Source: an uncultured Mycoplasmatota bacterium (GTDB lineage Bacteria; Bacillota_I; Bacilli_A; RF39; UBA660). From it: a DNA stretch of 13,439 bases. Under the pieces are notes generated by a model. It did no database searches. It worked only from the letters and a program-made list of their open reading frames with translations, and was not told the origin of the DNA. A program made the translations under genes and the position numbers. Below, in pieces: positions 1 through 6,915 of the stretch (the first letter of the stretch is position 1; every line of letters begins with the position of its first letter). The DNA is taken from contig CAMGAM010000023.1 in assembly GCA_946007485.1 (NCBI GenBank), forward strand, positions 1 through 13,439, in the 5' to 3' direction.

Positions 1-31
1 TGTTATTATGTCGACCTTTTTTACCTAATAT

Positions 32-196
32 TTAATTGGAACTTTCGGGTGGCAAGAGATTTCCTAAGTAGGTTATATTGTTCTCAGCTAATCCAGTATA
101 AGCAATTGTTCCTTGTCTTCCTGGTAGGATATAACTAACTATTACTAATAGTAGAAGTAATATTCCTAATATTTTTAATAATCCGTGTTTTTTCAT
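32..196 (-). CDS. Small 54-aa hydrophobic protein, unknown function
   Basis: The protein begins MKKHGLLKILG, followed by a Leu/Ile/Val run (about residues 6-24) that forms one membrane segment or an uncleaved signal, then SYILPGRQG and a short polar tail ending PPESSN. The start is well supported: AGGAGG sits five bases before the ATG. It lies 54 bases after the lysS stop with no hairpin terminator between, so read-through from the lysS operon is likely. The hydrophobic segment plus the LPG turn loosely recalls the first helix of multi-pass transporters, so it could be the broken beginning of a longer gene. Reading on in the same frame past the stop gives only ILGKKGRHNN before the window ends, so this cannot be decided. 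No function is assigned. Confidence 0.55.
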   Translation of the reverse strand: MKKHGLLKILGILLLLLVIVSYILPGRQGTIAYTGLAENNITYLGNLLPPESSN

Positions 197-250
197 TTTT
201 TCCTCCTTAACGTATCACTTAGTCATACTCTTTTTTTCTTTTTTTAATTA

Positions 251-1732
251 TTACTTTTTTTTCATTTGTGGAAATAAAATTACATCTCTAATTGAATCTT
301 GCTCTGTAAATAACATACATAGCCTGTCAATGCCATAACCAATTCCACCAGTTGGTGGCATTCCATATTCGAGGGCCTCAACAAAGTCCATATCGATATC
401 ATTGGCTTCGTCATTTCCTAATTCTCGTTCTTTTAATTGATCTGTGAATCTTTCTAATTGATCTATTGGATCATTTAGTTCGGTATAAGCATTACAGAAC
501 TCTTTTCCTCCAATAAATAATTCAAATCTATCAACAAATCTTGGGTCATTAGGATTTTTCTTGGTTAGAGGAGAAATCTCTATAGGATGACCATACAAGA
601 ATGTAGGCTGTATTAAGGTTTCTTCAACATATTTTTCGAAGAATTTATTAATTATATGTCCAACATTATGTTCATGCTTTTCTAATTCAATATTATGTTC
701 TTTAGCAAGTTCAACGGCTTTATCGACGGACATTTCTTGTAAAAAATCAATACCTGTTTTTTCTTTGATGGCATCAACCATACTAACTTTTTTCCAAGGT
801 CCATCTAAGTTTATTTCAAAGCCACACCAATTATAGGTATATTTGCCAAATACTTCTTTAGCAATGGTTTTAAACATTGATTCAGTCAAATCCATCATAC
901 CATCAAGATCAGAAAATGCTAGATAAGCTTCCATTAGGGTAAATTCTGGATTGTGTCTAGGATCCATACCTTCATTTCGGAACACTCTTCCAATTTCATA
1001 AACGGCTTCCATACCACCAACAAGTAATCTTTTTAGTGGTAATTCTAAAGCGATACGAAGATACATATCTAGATTTTGCGTATTATGGTGAGTTATGAAT
1101 GGTCTAGCAGATGCTCCAGTTAACAAGGTTGAGAGAACAGGAGTTTCAACTTCAGTAAATCCCCTATTATCCATAAAGTTTCTAATGCATTTGATAATTT
1201 TTGGTCTAACAAAAGCAATGTTCTTAGAATCTTCATTCATTATTAAATCAACATAACGACGACGATATCGTTCTTCAATATCAGTTAGACCATGAAATTT
1301 TTCTGGTAATGGTCTTAGGGCTTTAACTAGATGGGTATATTTTAAACATTTGATAGTTATTTCACCAGTTCTAGTTTTCATTACTCTTCCGCTAACACCT
1401 ACGATGTCGCCAATATCAGCAGTTTTAAATAGATTATAACTATCTTCTCCAACGTCATTGATAGATATATATATTTGGATAGAACCAGTTTTATCTTGAA
1501 TAGTAAAGAATGAAGCTTTTCCCATTTTTCTTATAAACATTATTCTTCCGGCAACGGTATATTCGTCAGTAATATTTTCAAATTCATCATGTTCTACTGA
1601 CTGATATTTTTCTTTGATATCCCTACTAAAAGCATTCCTATCAAAGCGTTGTCCGTATGGATCAAGGCCCATTTCTTTTAATTTATTAGCTTTTTCTCTT
1701 CTAATTAATTCTTGATCAGTAAATTCACGCAT
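251..1732 (-). CDS. lysS: Lysyl-tRNA synthetase, class II
   Basis: Charges tRNA-Lys with lysine using ATP in the cytoplasm. At 493 aa it has the normal bacterial LysS length and appears complete. It opens with the typical RREKANKLKEMGLDPY helix. An OB-fold anticodon-binding domain covers about residues 56-140. The class II catalytic core follows: motif 1 near 191-200 (GFTEVETPVL), motif 2 near 245-265 (YEIGRVFRNEG, then RHNPEF) and motif 3 near 462-471 (GGIGYGIDRL). The C-terminus VILFPQMKKK is the usual LysS ending. The start at ATG 1732 has an AAGGAAG ribosome binding site inside the end of the upstream RDD gene, whose stop is only four bases away, so the two are probably co-translated. No T-box or other leader is visible. 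All signature residues expected for the family are present. Confidence 0.98.
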   Translation of the reverse strand: MREFTDQELIRREKANKLKEMGLDPYGQRFDRNAFSRDIKEKYQSVEHDEFENITDEYTVAGRIMFIRKMGKASFFTIQDKTGSIQIYISINDVGEDSYNLFKTADIGDIVGVSGRVMKTRTGEITIKCLKYTHLVKALRPLPEKFHGLTDIEERYRRRYVDLIMNEDSKNIAFVRPKIIKCIRNFMDNRGFTEVETPVLSTLLTGASARPFITHHNTQNLDMYLRIALELPLKRLLVGGMEAVYEIGRVFRNEGMDPRHNPEFTLMEAYLAFSDLDGMMDLTESMFKTIAKEVFGKYTYNWCGFEINLDGPWKKVSMVDAIKEKTGIDFLQEMSVDKAVELAKEHNIELEKHEHNVGHIINKFFEKYVEETLIQPTFLYGHPIEISPLTKKNPNDPRFVDRFELFIGGKEFCNAYTELNDPIDQLERFTDQLKERELGNDEANDIDMDFVEALEYGMPPTGGIGYGIDRLCMLFTEQDSIRDVILFPQMKKK

Positions 1733-1736
1733 TGTA

Positions 1737-2327
1737 TCATCTTCCTTCTTTTATAACAGTGGTGTTAGTCATCATATCATGTAATCCACGACCATCTTTT
1801 CTGTATAATACAAAGAAGATGGTAATAATGATAAAGAGCCATTCTAGTCCACCAACAAATCCATATCCTAAAAAGTAATTAGTTTTGTTTAGGGTATAGA
1901 TAAATAAAATATTAAGAACACCAGAAGCTATATTTAATATAAATAGTGATCTAATTAAGCCTTTTACAATTGTAGTAGGTTTATTTGTATCTTTATCTAC
2001 TACTCTAATTTTTAATAGTTTTTTACCAAGGGTTTGTCCTTTATTCATATACTGAAAGACAACAAAGTAAGCAACCGTTAAAATGACAGAGATACTTGAT
2101 CCAATAATATTACTTTTTTGGTTGTTATATAATATTTCCATGTATTCATTGGCATATTCTTCAGCACTTACTTCATTATCTTGATATTTATTAGTTATTT
2201 CAGTTAATTGTTTTTGATATTTATCGGTATTATTTGGTAAGGTATATCCAACGATAGATATAATTACACTAACAAGCATTATATCGATAAAATAAGCAGC
2301 AAATCTTTCAAAAAATGTTGATTTCAT
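1737..2327 (-). CDS. RDD family integral membrane protein
   Basis: A 196-aa polytopic membrane protein. The N-terminal RFAAYFIDIML matches the RDD hallmark (Arg at the start of the first helix, then Ile-Asp). The central GQTLGKKLLKIRVVD and the C-terminal RKDGRGLHDMMTNT are the other two conserved blocks. Hydrophobic segments lie near residues 12-30, 74-92, 123-145 and 152-175. A polar loop between the first two (about 31-70, rich in Gln/Asn/Glu/Lys) is long for the family. RDD proteins are poorly defined; some are linked to ion exchange or membrane homeostasis, so no substrate can be given. The ATG has a GAGGG ribosome binding site, and the gene sits between the dus gene (15 bases away) and lysS (4 bases away) in one operon. 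Confidence 0.9.
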   Translation of the reverse strand: MKSTFFERFAAYFIDIMLVSVIISIVGYTLPNNTDKYQKQLTEITNKYQDNEVSAEEYANEYMEILYNNQKSNIIGSSISVILTVAYFVVFQYMNKGQTLGKKLLKIRVVDKDTNKPTTIVKGLIRSLFILNIASGVLNILFIYTLNKTNYFLGYGFVGGLEWLFIIITIFFVLYRKDGRGLHDMMTNTTVIKEGR

Positions 2328-2342
2328 ATTATCCCTCTTTTT

Positions 2343-3317
2343 TTAATTATATAATCTTTTTAAGTAATTATCAAGTATTTCTTTGATTTCTTCTTTTGTT
2401 TTTGCTTGAAAACACTTGTTTTGTATTTCTTTGTGATAAGGCATACCTTTAATATACCAGGCAATATGGCTTCTCATTTCTAAAACGCTAATATGTTCAT
2501 CTTTTATTGCTAATAGATAATCTAAGTGTTTATAACACATAGCAATTCTTTCTTGATAAGTGGGTTTTTCTAGAATAATTCCTTGTTTTAGATAAGTATC
2601 AATTTCTTTGATAAGCCAAGGATTGCCTAAGACACCACGTCCTATCATAATGGCATCACATTTAGTATATTCAAGCATGTGTTTAGCACTTTCAATATCT
2701 GTAATATCACCATTACCAATAACGGGAATACTTACAGTTTCTTTGACTTGTTTAATAATATCTAAATCAGCTTTACCACTATATAATTGACTTCTCGTAC
2801 GAGGGTGAACGGTAATAGCACTAGCGCCAGCTTTTTCGCATACTTTAGCAACTTCTACGGCATTGATGGAATTAAAATCCCAACCACTTCTTATTTTAAC
2901 AGTAATGGGGATGGGAACAGCATCTTTAACAGCTGAAACAATATCATAGATTAAATTAACATTTTTTAATAAAGCGGAACCAGCTTGAGATTTAATGGCT
3001 ACTTTAGGAACAGGACACCCCATATTAATATCGATAATATCTGGTTTCATTATGTCATATACCATTTTAGCTGCTTTGACAAAGGTTTCTTTATCACTAC
3101 CAAATATTTGTTGTGATATTGGGCGTTCACATTCTTCAAAATATAACATCTCTTTAGTCTTTTTACTATTATAAATCATTCCTTTATCAGAAACCATTTC
3201 GGCACATACAAGAGCACATCCCATTTCTTTACATATTTTTCTAAAAGCCGAATTGCAAACACCAGCCATGGGAGCTAGGATAACTTTACCATCTAATTCA
3301 ATATTTCCTATTTTCAT
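2343..3317 (-). CDS. dusB: tRNA-dihydrouridine synthase, DusB-like
   Basis: An FMN-dependent enzyme that reduces uridines in the tRNA D-loop to dihydrouridine using NAD(P)H. Numbering from the GTG at 3329, the TIM-barrel marks are APMAGVCNSAFR (about 19-30), the active-site block DINMGCPVPKV with the catalytic Cys at about 105, VKIRSGW (about 144-150), HPRTRSQLYSG (about 175-185), and the FMN-phosphate loops GNGDI and IGRGVLGNPWL. Length (about 324 aa) is normal for the family. An open frame extends to GTG codons at 3329 and 3326, but these lie inside the AGGTGGTGA ribosome binding site, so ATG 3317 is preferred. The rlmH stop at 3330 abuts that site, so translation is probably coupled. DusB rather than another Dus subfamily is a judgement from overall motif pattern. 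Confidence 0.94.
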   Translation of the reverse strand: MKIGNIELDGKVILAPMAGVCNSAFRKICKEMGCALVCAEMVSDKGMIYNSKKTKEMLYFEECERPISQQIFGSDKETFVKAAKMVYDIMKPDIIDINMGCPVPKVAIKSQAGSALLKNVNLIYDIVSAVKDAVPIPITVKIRSGWDFNSINAVEVAKVCEKAGASAITVHPRTRSQLYSGKADLDIIKQVKETVSIPVIGNGDITDIESAKHMLEYTKCDAIMIGRGVLGNPWLIKEIDTYLKQGIILEKPTYQERIAMCYKHLDYLLAIKDEHISVLEMRSHIAWYIKGMPYHKEIQNKCFQAKTKEEIKEILDNYLKRLYN

Positions 3318-3329
3318 ACTTTTCACCAC

Positions 3330-3764
3330 CTACTTATGATAAGTTTCATTATTTAAAATTTTAAAACTTCGATATATTTGTTCTAAGAGTATTAATCTAA
3401 ATAGTCCATGGGGATATGTTAATTTGGAGAATGATAATCTATAATTAGCTAATTCTTTAATATCATCTCTAATACCATTAGAACCACCAATGATAAAAGT
3501 AATATTTGAATTAATTATAAAGGTTTTATCTAATTTATCTGCTAGTTCTACTGAAGATAGTTCATTACCAGTGATATCAAGAACAATTATATAGTCTTTT
3601 TTATTTAGATGTTTTATTATTTCATTTCCTTCATTTATTATATCATTATCAGGTAGTTCAATAATATTAATCTTGTGATATTTACTGATTCTTTTTTGAT
3701 AGTCATTGATTCCATCTTTGAGATAGTTTTCTTTTATTTTACCAACACATATAATGTTTATCAT
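3330..3764 (-). CDS. rlmH: 23S rRNA pseudouridine-1915 N3-methyltransferase
   Basis: A SPOUT-class methyltransferase that adds a methyl group from S-adenosylmethionine to pseudouridine 1915 of 23S rRNA, in the inter-subunit region of the ribosome. The 144-aa sequence is somewhat shorter than the usual 155-160 aa but has all marks: the opening INIICVGKIKENYLKDGI, the cofactor-binding loop FIIGGSNGI (about residues 89-97) and the signature C-terminal knot region, including SFSKLTYPHGLFRLILLEQ, ending in YHK where the family normally ends YHR/YHK. The ATG is preceded by AAGGAG. It is the first gene of the downstream housekeeping operon and starts about 40 bases after the terminator that closes the pilus locus. 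RlmH next to general housekeeping genes is common in Bacillota. Confidence 0.97.
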   Translation of the reverse strand: MINIICVGKIKENYLKDGINDYQKRISKYHKINIIELPDNDIINEGNEIIKHLNKKDYIIVLDITGNELSSVELADKLDKTFIINSNITFIIGGSNGIRDDIKELANYRLSFSKLTYPHGLFRLILLEQIYRSFKILNNETYHK

Positions 3765-3786
3765 AGAATTTCTCCTTTTTCTTTAA

Positions 3787-3805
3787 CTATTTTATCATAA
3801 AATAG
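3787..3805. repeat. Perfect 19-bp palindrome at the rlmH promoter
   Basis: CTATTTTAT-c-ATAAAATAG is a perfect inverted repeat with 9-bp arms around a single central base. It begins one base after the T-run arm of the pilus-locus terminator and covers the probable -10 of the rlmH operon. It could be an operator for a dimeric repressor, or a chance product of an AT-rich promoter. Confidence 0.6.
3789..3797 (-). promoter_or_regulatory. Probable extended -10 promoter of the rlmH-dus-RDD-lysS operon
   Basis: On the minus strand the sequence reads TGATAAAAT, an extended -10 (TG, one base, then a hexamer matching TATAAT at five of six positions). The -35 position, 17 bases upstream, falls in the terminator stem (ATTACT) and is weak. 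The predicted start of transcription is near 3782, about 18 bases before the rlmH ATG, leaving room for its AAGGAG site. Placement directly after a strong terminator supports a real promoter here. Confidence 0.55.
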
Positions 3806-3835
3806 AAAAAAAGTAATCATTACATTACTTTTTTT
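3806..3835 (-). terminator. Rho-independent terminator of the pilus locus
   Basis: A 12-bp perfect inverted repeat (AAAAAAAGTAAT / ATTACTTTTTTT) with a six-base loop starts one base after the stop codon of the TadZ-like gene and ends in seven T. The flanking A and T runs make it formally bidirectional, but no plus-strand gene approaches it. It separates the pilus genes from the rlmH operon. Confidence 0.88.
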
Positions 3836-3836
3836 A

Positions 3837-4808
3837 TTATAATTCTAATTTACTAATAAATTCTTCTAATTTATCGCTATTATCAATACGATCATTAAGT
3901 GGCGGCATATTAAAAGCAATCTTAGCTCGTGATTCAAATTCAAAGTCAGAAACATCTTTTAATGATAATAAACTCTTATTTAGGACTATTTTTTTATCTG
4001 TTAATTTATCAAATATATTTTTATTGATTAACATTAATTTGTTTAATTTTATTGTACTTGGCTCTAATAAATAAATTACTTCATCACACGCATTCTCACA
4101 ATTTGAATTGTTTAAATCTACTAAAATCATGTTAGCATTTCCAAATTTATTAATGGCTGCTGGTAAATTAGTTCTATTTACAGAGTACATATCTTTTTCA
4201 TTGAAAAATCCAAAGTCATTTTTATTTACTTCAATAGCAACAACATAATCTTTTTCCGAAAGCATTTTCTTTAACATATATATTAAAGTAGTGGCTCCTG
4301 CTCCATTAGTAACATTTTTAAAACCTATTACCTTGGCAGTCTTTGTTGGATGAAATTGAGGTTCATCATCTTTTCTAAAGAATCTACTTCTACGATTTCC
4401 TGATGATTCTTGCTCTGCTTCTTGATTTATATTTAATTGATGAATATGGGCAACATCTTTGTAAGTATTGGGATGATTATATAAATACATTAATGATTCT
4501 TTATCTTTAGCAAAGTTATATATACCCATACTTATTAGTTGTGATAAATAATTATTATTGTTCATTAAACTATTATCTAATAGCAGGATAACTTTTTCCA
4601 TTTCTAGTCCCATTGATAATTTTTGAATATTTGATATATCGTCATAGTTTTTAATAGCTGTAATATCTAGAAACATACGATTAAAAAAGAAATTAGAGAA
4701 TGTACTTATGATTTCATCGGCAGTAAATTCACCATTAACTGATTTTATAACATCAATATCTAAATTATTTAATAATCCTTGATTTTTGTTTGATACGATA
4801 ACATTCAC
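3837..4808 (-). CDS. TadZ/CpaE-like pilus localisation protein with degenerate P-loop
   Basis: A cytoplasmic protein of the Tad pilus, by analogy to TadZ/CpaE, which place the machine in the cell. The N-terminal part (about residues 1-120) looks like a degenerate receiver-type domain, followed by a charged linker (QEAEQESSGNRRSRFFRKDD). A MinD/ParA-like domain begins near 158. Its P-loop reads NVTNGAGATTL where MinD proteins have KGGxGKTT: both the signature Lys and the Walker Lys are lost. The Ala in place of the second Lys is typical of CpaE, but the first is normally kept. A Walker B-like MILVDL is near 227-232. The longest frame starts at GTG 4817, but that overlaps the GAGGAG site; GTG 4808, eight bases after it, is preferred. 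It is the last gene of the locus, 22 bases after a TadE-like gene. Confidence 0.82.
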   Translation of the reverse strand: MNVIVSNKNQGLLNNLDIDVIKSVNGEFTADEIISTFSNFFFNRMFLDITAIKNYDDISNIQKLSMGLEMEKVILLLDNSLMNNNNYLSQLISMGIYNFAKDKESLMYLYNHPNTYKDVAHIHQLNINQEAEQESSGNRRSRFFRKDDEPQFHPTKTAKVIGFKNVTNGAGATTLIYMLKKMLSEKDYVVAIEVNKNDFGFFNEKDMYSVNRTNLPAAINKFGNANMILVDLNNSNCENACDEVIYLLEPSTIKLNKLMLINKNIFDKLTDKKIVLNKSLLSLKDVSDFEFESRAKIAFNMPPLNDRIDNSDKLEEFISKLEL

Positions 4809-4830
4809 ATTAATCACTCCTCATTTGTGT

Positions 4831-5304
4831 TTACTTTTTTCTACGGTTAACTTTTGCTTCACCAGATATTTCCCAACTACCATCAACAAAATTTCTTGAA
4901 TTTTGCTTTTCTCCTCCAAATGTTAAAATCATATTTAATGCTCCAACATTCCAATCAGCATAAGTATTTATGGTATATATATAATATTTATCTGTGATTT
5001 CTTTGGTATTTATAACAACTCCATTGCAACAATACCCAGAGGTTTTATTTTCATTATTAGTGATAATTCCATTTCCATTTTTGCATGTTTTGGTGTATTG
5101 ACTATTAGTAACCATTTGCCCTAATTCATCACAATTAAGATCTGCTAAATTGTTAATTTCATTTTCTTCAATAAAGCTAATAACTTTATTTTTAATGCGA
5201 AAAGCCTTAGCATAGTTTAATGAAACAGCGGTAAATGCGACATAAACGACAATGAATACAAGAAATAATCTTATCATGAACTCGCCACCAAAGGCATCTC
5301 TCAT
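4831..5304 (-). CDS. TadE-like minor pilin, copy 2 (Cys-rich)
   Basis: A 157-aa single-pass protein: a short positively charged leader MRDAFGG, a hydrophobic segment (about residues 9-30), then an amphipathic helix LNYAKAFRIKNKVI and an outward C-terminal domain ending GSWEISGEAKVNRRKK. This is the layout of TadE/TadG pseudopilins, which join Flp-type fibres as minor subunits. Over the first 46 residues it matches the upstream gene at about 32 positions, with mostly conservative changes elsewhere; beyond that the two diverge. This copy has a cluster of Cys (LNCDEL, TKTCKNG, GYCCNG), suggesting disulfides outside the cell. The start is supported by AGGTGA seven bases upstream. A near-consensus promoter lies in the gap before it. 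TadE assignment rests on context and architecture. Confidence 0.78.
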   Translation of the reverse strand: MRDAFGGEFMIRLFLVFIVVYVAFTAVSLNYAKAFRIKNKVISFIEENEINNLADLNCDELGQMVTNSQYTKTCKNGNGIITNNENKTSGYCCNGVVINTKEITDKYYIYTINTYADWNVGALNMILTFGGEKQNSRNFVDGSWEISGEAKVNRRKK

Positions 5305-5332
5305 TTTAAATCACCTACTTTATTTAACATTA

Positions 5333-5341
5333 ATTATACCA
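5333..5341 (-). promoter_or_regulatory. Probable internal extended -10 promoter before the second TadE-like gene
   Basis: The minus strand reads TGGTATAAT: a perfect TATAAT with the TG extension. No good -35 is seen at 17 bases (AATAAT), which extended -10 promoters tolerate. The predicted start is near 5326, about 22 bases before the ATG at 5304, and the AGGTGA ribosome binding site falls inside this leader. It would let the last two genes of the locus be expressed apart from the main operon. Confidence 0.5.
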
Positions 5342-5352
5342 AGGCTTAGTTA

Positions 5353-5826
5353 TTAATTATTAACAATAAGTCTCGTCTCTCCAGATATTTTCCAATTACT
5401 AAATGGTGCTTTTTCATCTGGTTTTCCACTTATTTTGTTGATAACATTGAAGAATTGAATACTCCATCCAAAGCTAGTTGTAACTTTATAGTATTTACCA
5501 ATGGTATTAGTACCACTTTTTTGCTCAACTATTTGTATCCCGTTTTTGCAGTATTTTTCTTCTTCAGTATTGGTACATTCTAGTGAACCATAATAATTCA
5601 TTTTTCCATGAATTTCCTCTTCAAAAAAAGTTTCCATATTAATCAATTCTTGAGCTGTCATATCTGAAATGTTTACCTGTTCATTGGTTTCAATGTATTC
5701 AATTATTCTATTTTTTACTTTAAAGGCTTTAGCATAATTGAGTGCTAAAGCGGTAAAACTAACATAGATAAGTATAAATACTAAAAATATTTGAATCATG
5801 AATGCACCACCAAAAGCATCTCTCAT
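5353..5826 (-). CDS. TadE-like minor pilin, copy 1
   Basis: A 157-aa single-pass protein with the same architecture and same length as its downstream paralogue: leader MRDAFGG, hydrophobic segment (about residues 9-30), helix LNYAKAFKVKNRII and an exposed C-terminal domain with NWKISGETRL near the end. It has only two Cys (LECTNT, KYCKNG), against five in the other copy. The leader fits a prepilin peptidase site after Gly6 or Gly7, with the small or acidic residue and FM following. The ATG has an AGAAGGTG site. It lies 53 bases after the pilin gene. The tandem arrangement in a Tad locus supports a minor-pilin role. A TadG-like or other pseudopilin role cannot be excluded. Confidence 0.78.
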   Translation of the reverse strand: MRDAFGGAFMIQIFLVFILIYVSFTALALNYAKAFKVKNRIIEYIETNEQVNISDMTAQELINMETFFEEEIHGKMNYYGSLECTNTEEEKYCKNGIQIVEQKSGTNTIGKYYKVTTSFGWSIQFFNVINKISGKPDEKAPFSNWKISGETRLIVNN

Positions 5827-5879
5827 ATACTAGCACCTTCTTTCAATACTATTAAGTGATTTTTATCATTGTCTAATTA

Positions 5880-6044
5880 TTATGGAAGTTGAACTTCACC
5901 TCTAGTATTTTCTTCTCCTTCACCCCATAGGCTACTAATTTTGTCAGTGATTGGTTGCCAGAATAAAGCTAAGATTGCTCCAATTACTGCAATGGCTACT
6001 AGAGTTACTACTGTCATTGAAACTTCTCCAGTTGCTTCTTTCAT
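5880..6044 (-). CDS. Flp-like major pilin candidate (54-aa prepilin)
   Basis: A 54-aa prepilin beginning MKEATGEVSM, then a hydrophobic helix (about residues 9-29, ending LALFW) and a short acidic tail ending GEVQLP. Size, single helix and position just after tadC fit an Flp-type major pilin. Cleavage after Gly6 would leave a mature protein beginning EVSM. The open frame runs back to an ATG at 6074, but ATG 6044 is chosen: it has the near-perfect AGGAGGTGA site five bases before it, and 6074 lies at or upstream of the predicted transcription start. The leader shares the pattern M-[KR]-[DE]-A-x-G-x-x-x-M with the two TadE-like proteins downstream. Its own promoter and strong ribosome binding site fit an abundant structural subunit. 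The usual Flp Glu-Tyr pair is not seen, so it is a divergent pilin. Confidence 0.78.
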   Translation of the reverse strand: MKEATGEVSMTVVTLVAIAVIGAILALFWQPITDKISSLWGEGEENTRGEVQLP

Positions 6045-6048
6045 TATT

Positions 6049-6057
6049 TCACCTCCT
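6049..6057 (-). promoter_or_regulatory. Near-perfect ribosome binding site of the pilin gene
   Basis: AGGAGGTGA on the minus strand complements the 3' end of 16S rRNA over nine bases and ends four bases before ATG 6044. It is the strongest ribosome binding site in the window and decides the pilin start against the longer frame to 6074. Confidence 0.85.
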
Positions 6058-6079
6058 ATCGATGATATTTTCATTTATT

Positions 6080-6088
6080 ATTATAACA
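6080..6088 (-). promoter_or_regulatory. Probable internal promoter driving the pilin gene
   Basis: The minus strand reads TGTTATAAT, a consensus -10 with TG extension, preceded by A-rich tracts (A6-T-A9) that could act as an upstream element. The -35 position is weak (TTTTAA). The predicted transcription start is near 6073, giving a leader of about 28 bases to ATG 6044. No terminator is seen between tadC and this site, so it adds to, and does not replace, read-through transcription. Confidence 0.65.
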
Positions 6089-6123
6089 TTTTTTTTTATT
6101 TTTTAAAAGAGAATTGACATTTA

Positions 6124-6915
6124 TTATGCACCAATCATTGAGAATGATGCAATTAACATCAAAATTAATGATGCTCCACCAGTACAAATAAGCATTTTCA
6201 TAGTCTGACTTTCCATGGCGTTTAGTCTAGCTTTATATTTTTGTTCTCTAGCTTTTAATTGAAGTGATGAAACGGTTTTAGAAAATGATAACATTTGCTC
6301 ATGCTTTTTATCTTGTTCTCCTAAACTTAAACGATATAGAAGTCTCATCATTCTCATTGAGTCTCTTACTGGATATTGATTTGCAAAGTCCATATATGGA
6401 TCAATACTTGAATCTCCACTTTCTATTTTTGCAACTAGTTCTCTTAAACCTGGTTTGAATACTTCAGGAGCATCTTCAATTGATTTTGCTAAGGCTACGG
6501 GAACAGTATAGTGCTGAACTAATACTTCTAAGCTTTTTAAATAATATGGCAATAATGAATCAATAGTATTCAAATTCTTTTTATAGAAATTTTTTAGATC
6601 TATATATTGTGCTTTAAAAATTATGTATCCAAATACTATAGCTATTAAGATATATAATGGTTTTAAATTAGCGATAAAGAGAAAAAGGAAAATTACAGTA
6701 GCTGCTAATCCTTGCATTACTCTTTTTCTAAAAACTTGTGAAACATCATATACTTTTTCTCCATATTTAGCTTTAAGAAGGAATTCATAATCTTTTTCTT
6801 GAAGGATACTAAATATTCCATTATTTTCTTTAAAAAATTTAGTTGTGCTAATAACACCAGTGTAAATTAGAACAAAGAAAGCAATTATTCCAATTATTAA
6901 TATTTCTATATACAT
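6124..6915 (-). CDS. tadC: TadC-like pilus platform protein
   Basis: A 263-aa inner-membrane platform protein of the type II secretion F/TadC class, which with TadB forms the membrane base that the ATPase turns to push pilin subunits into the fibre. Hydrophobic segments lie near residues 3-22, 70-105 (two closely spaced helices) and 238-260. The cytoplasmic F-domain spans about 115-235, with the helical pattern LLPYYLKSLEVLVQHYTVPV, a central ESGDSSIDPYMDFA and a charged helix KLKAREQKYKARLNAMESQT-like region before the last membrane helix. (That charged helix begins LQLKAREQKY.) It follows tadB with a one-base stop/start overlap (TAATG) and an AGGTG site, so translation is coupled. The order ATPase, TadB, TadC is the usual one for Tad loci. 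Confidence 0.87.
   Translation of the reverse strand: MYIEILIIGIIAFFVLIYTGVISTTKFFKENNGIFSILQEKDYEFLLKAKYGEKVYDVSQVFRKRVMQGLAATVIFLFLFIANLKPLYILIAIVFGYIIFKAQYIDLKNFYKKNLNTIDSLLPYYLKSLEVLVQHYTVPVALAKSIEDAPEVFKPGLRELVAKIESGDSSIDPYMDFANQYPVRDSMRMMRLLYRLSLGEQDKKHEQMLSFSKTVSSLQLKAREQKYKARLNAMESQTMKMLICTGGASLILMLIASFSMIGA

Noticed and set aside
2608..2790. Plus-strand open frame of 60 codons
   Set aside because: Lies wholly inside the dus gene, whose catalytic and FMN motifs are intact on the minus strand; it has no domain and no clear ribosome binding site.
5827..5879. Possible hairpin and weak -10 between the pilin and the first TadE-like gene
   Set aside because: Only a 4-bp stem (TGAT/ATCA) with no T-run, and the best -10-like hexamer matches four of six positions; too weak to call an attenuator or promoter.
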